Positions 12,289-12,770 of a DNA stretch of 12,770 bases are shown here, piece after piece. The stretch covers positions 1-12,770 of the forward strand of contig DATECU010000301.1 of the NCBI GenBank assembly GCA_035286745.1, read 5' to 3'. The position numbers were made by a program, and so were the translations under genes. Source of the stretch: DATECU01 sp035286745 (lineage in GTDB: Bacteria > Acidobacteriota > Vicinamibacteria > Fen-336). Under the pieces are notes generated by a model. It worked only from the letters and a program-made list of their open reading frames with translations. It was not told where the DNA came from and searched no databases. The number at the start of each line of letters is the position of its first letter. Position 1 is the stretch's first letter.

Positions 12289-12770
12289 CTACCCCTCCGC
12301 CGGTGCCTCCAGCACCTCGCGAAGCCTCCGCAGGAGGGCCTCCACGGTGAAGGGCTTCTGGATGAAGAGAGTCCCCGAGTCGAGGACGCCGTGGTGGCTG
12401 ATGGCCTCGTCCGTGTACCCCGACATGTAGAGCACGCGCGCTCCTGGCTGCACGGCCTGCACCCGTCCGGCCAGCTCCCGCCCGCTCATCCCCGGCATCA
12501 CCACGTCGGTCAGCATGAGGTGGATGGGACCGGCGTGCGACCGCGCCGCCAGCAGAACCTCCTCCGGGGTCACGCCTGCCAGCACCGTGTAGCCCCCGGC
12601 CTCGAGTATCTCCAGGACGATCGCCCGCAGCGCCTCCTCGTCCTCCGCCAGCAGGATCGTCTCCGAGCCTCCCCGGACGGTCTGCCCCGTCGCGTTCCCC
12701 CTGGTGAGCCTCTCCGGCTCGCCCTCCACCCGCGGTAGGTACACCTTGAACGTCGTCCCCCGCCCCGGCT
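12289..12770 (-). CDS. C-terminal end of a hybrid histidine kinase with receiver domain (partial)
   Basis: The frame enters from the right edge and ends at a TAG at 12291-12289. The first visible residues, PGRGTTFKVYLP, are the G2 box and last strand of a histidine-kinase ATPase domain. After a linker a complete receiver domain follows: ILLAEDEEALR (acidic pocket), LMLTDVVMPGMSG (phospho-acceptor Asp), LYMSGYTDE (switch Ser/Thr) and IQKPFT (conserved Lys), then a short tail LREVLEAPAEG. The protein would pass phosphate from its kinase core to its own receiver; the sensory part lies outside the window. An internal GTG at 12744 is not the true start. The gene faces the kduD cluster and has no evident functional link with it; its stop codon is within a few bases of the SDR breakpoint. 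Confidence 0.9.
   Translation of the reverse strand, partial: PGRGTTFKVYLPRVEGEPERLTRGNATGQTVRGGSETILLAEDEEALRAIVLEILEAGGYTVLAGVTPEEVLLAARSHAGPIHLMLTDVVMPGMSGRELAGRVQAVQPGARVLYMSGYTDEAISHHGVLDSGTLFIQKPFTVEALLRRLREVLEAPAEG

Noticed and set aside
1..12770. CRISPR arrays, tRNA or rRNA genes, insertion sequences
   Set aside because: No regularly spaced repeats, cloverleaf-like segments, rRNA sequence or transposase motifs were seen on either strand.

Overview
The window is a strongly GC-rich bacterial sequence from a Gram-negative-type organism: it carries Sec and lipoprotein signal peptides and a hybrid-kinase tail. It encodes a compact locus for pectin and hexuronate use. Gene content and high GC would fit Acidobacteriota, Gemmatimonadota or a similar soil phylum, but that placement is a low-confidence impression. 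There are no tRNA, rRNA, CRISPR or transposase genes, and no gene-free stretch longer than 300 bases.

Layout. At the left edge are the first 19 codons of a secreted protein on the minus strand. It is divergent from a plus-strand PL1-type pectate lyase lipoprotein (248-1687), and the spacer between them holds two GntR/FadR-type operator-like sites over the putative promoters. Next comes a tight minus-strand cluster, transcribed from 8617 down to 1699: FCD-type GntR regulator, SDR dehydrogenase, fuconate dehydratase-like enolase (probable CTG start), ExuT-like MFS transporter, UxaC, and a secreted GH105/GH88-type unsaturated uronyl hydrolase. Several junctions overlap (GTGA, GTGA, TGATG). Mannonate dehydratase ManD (8696-9904, minus) lies just upstream. 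It is divergent from a plus-strand cluster of a KduI/IolB-family isomerase, a stand-alone PAS protein and KduD. After KduD, a third SDR gene starts well but breaks off after about 20 codons, directly against the 3' end of an opposing hybrid histidine kinase that runs off the right edge.

How the genes fit together. The lyase and GH105 enzyme would release unsaturated uronates, which the isomerase and KduD turn into 2-keto-3-deoxy-gluconate (KDG). Saturated hexuronates would enter through the MFS carrier, be isomerised by UxaC, be reduced by the first SDR (in place of the absent UxaB/UxuB), and be dehydrated to KDG by ManD (mannonate) and perhaps by the FucD-like enzyme (altronate, in place of the absent UxaA). 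The KDG kinase and aldolase are not in the window. The GntR protein probably regulates the locus: copies of one near-palindromic motif (TGGT-N3-ACCA type) sit upstream of gntR, between the divergent genes at the left, and inside the lyase gene.

Most notable points: the shared operator motif; a FucD-like enzyme and an SDR in place of the classical hexuronate enzymes; a lone PAS protein coupled to kduD; a palindromic insertion inside the GH105 reading frame; and the abrupt SDR/kinase junction at about 12275-12290.
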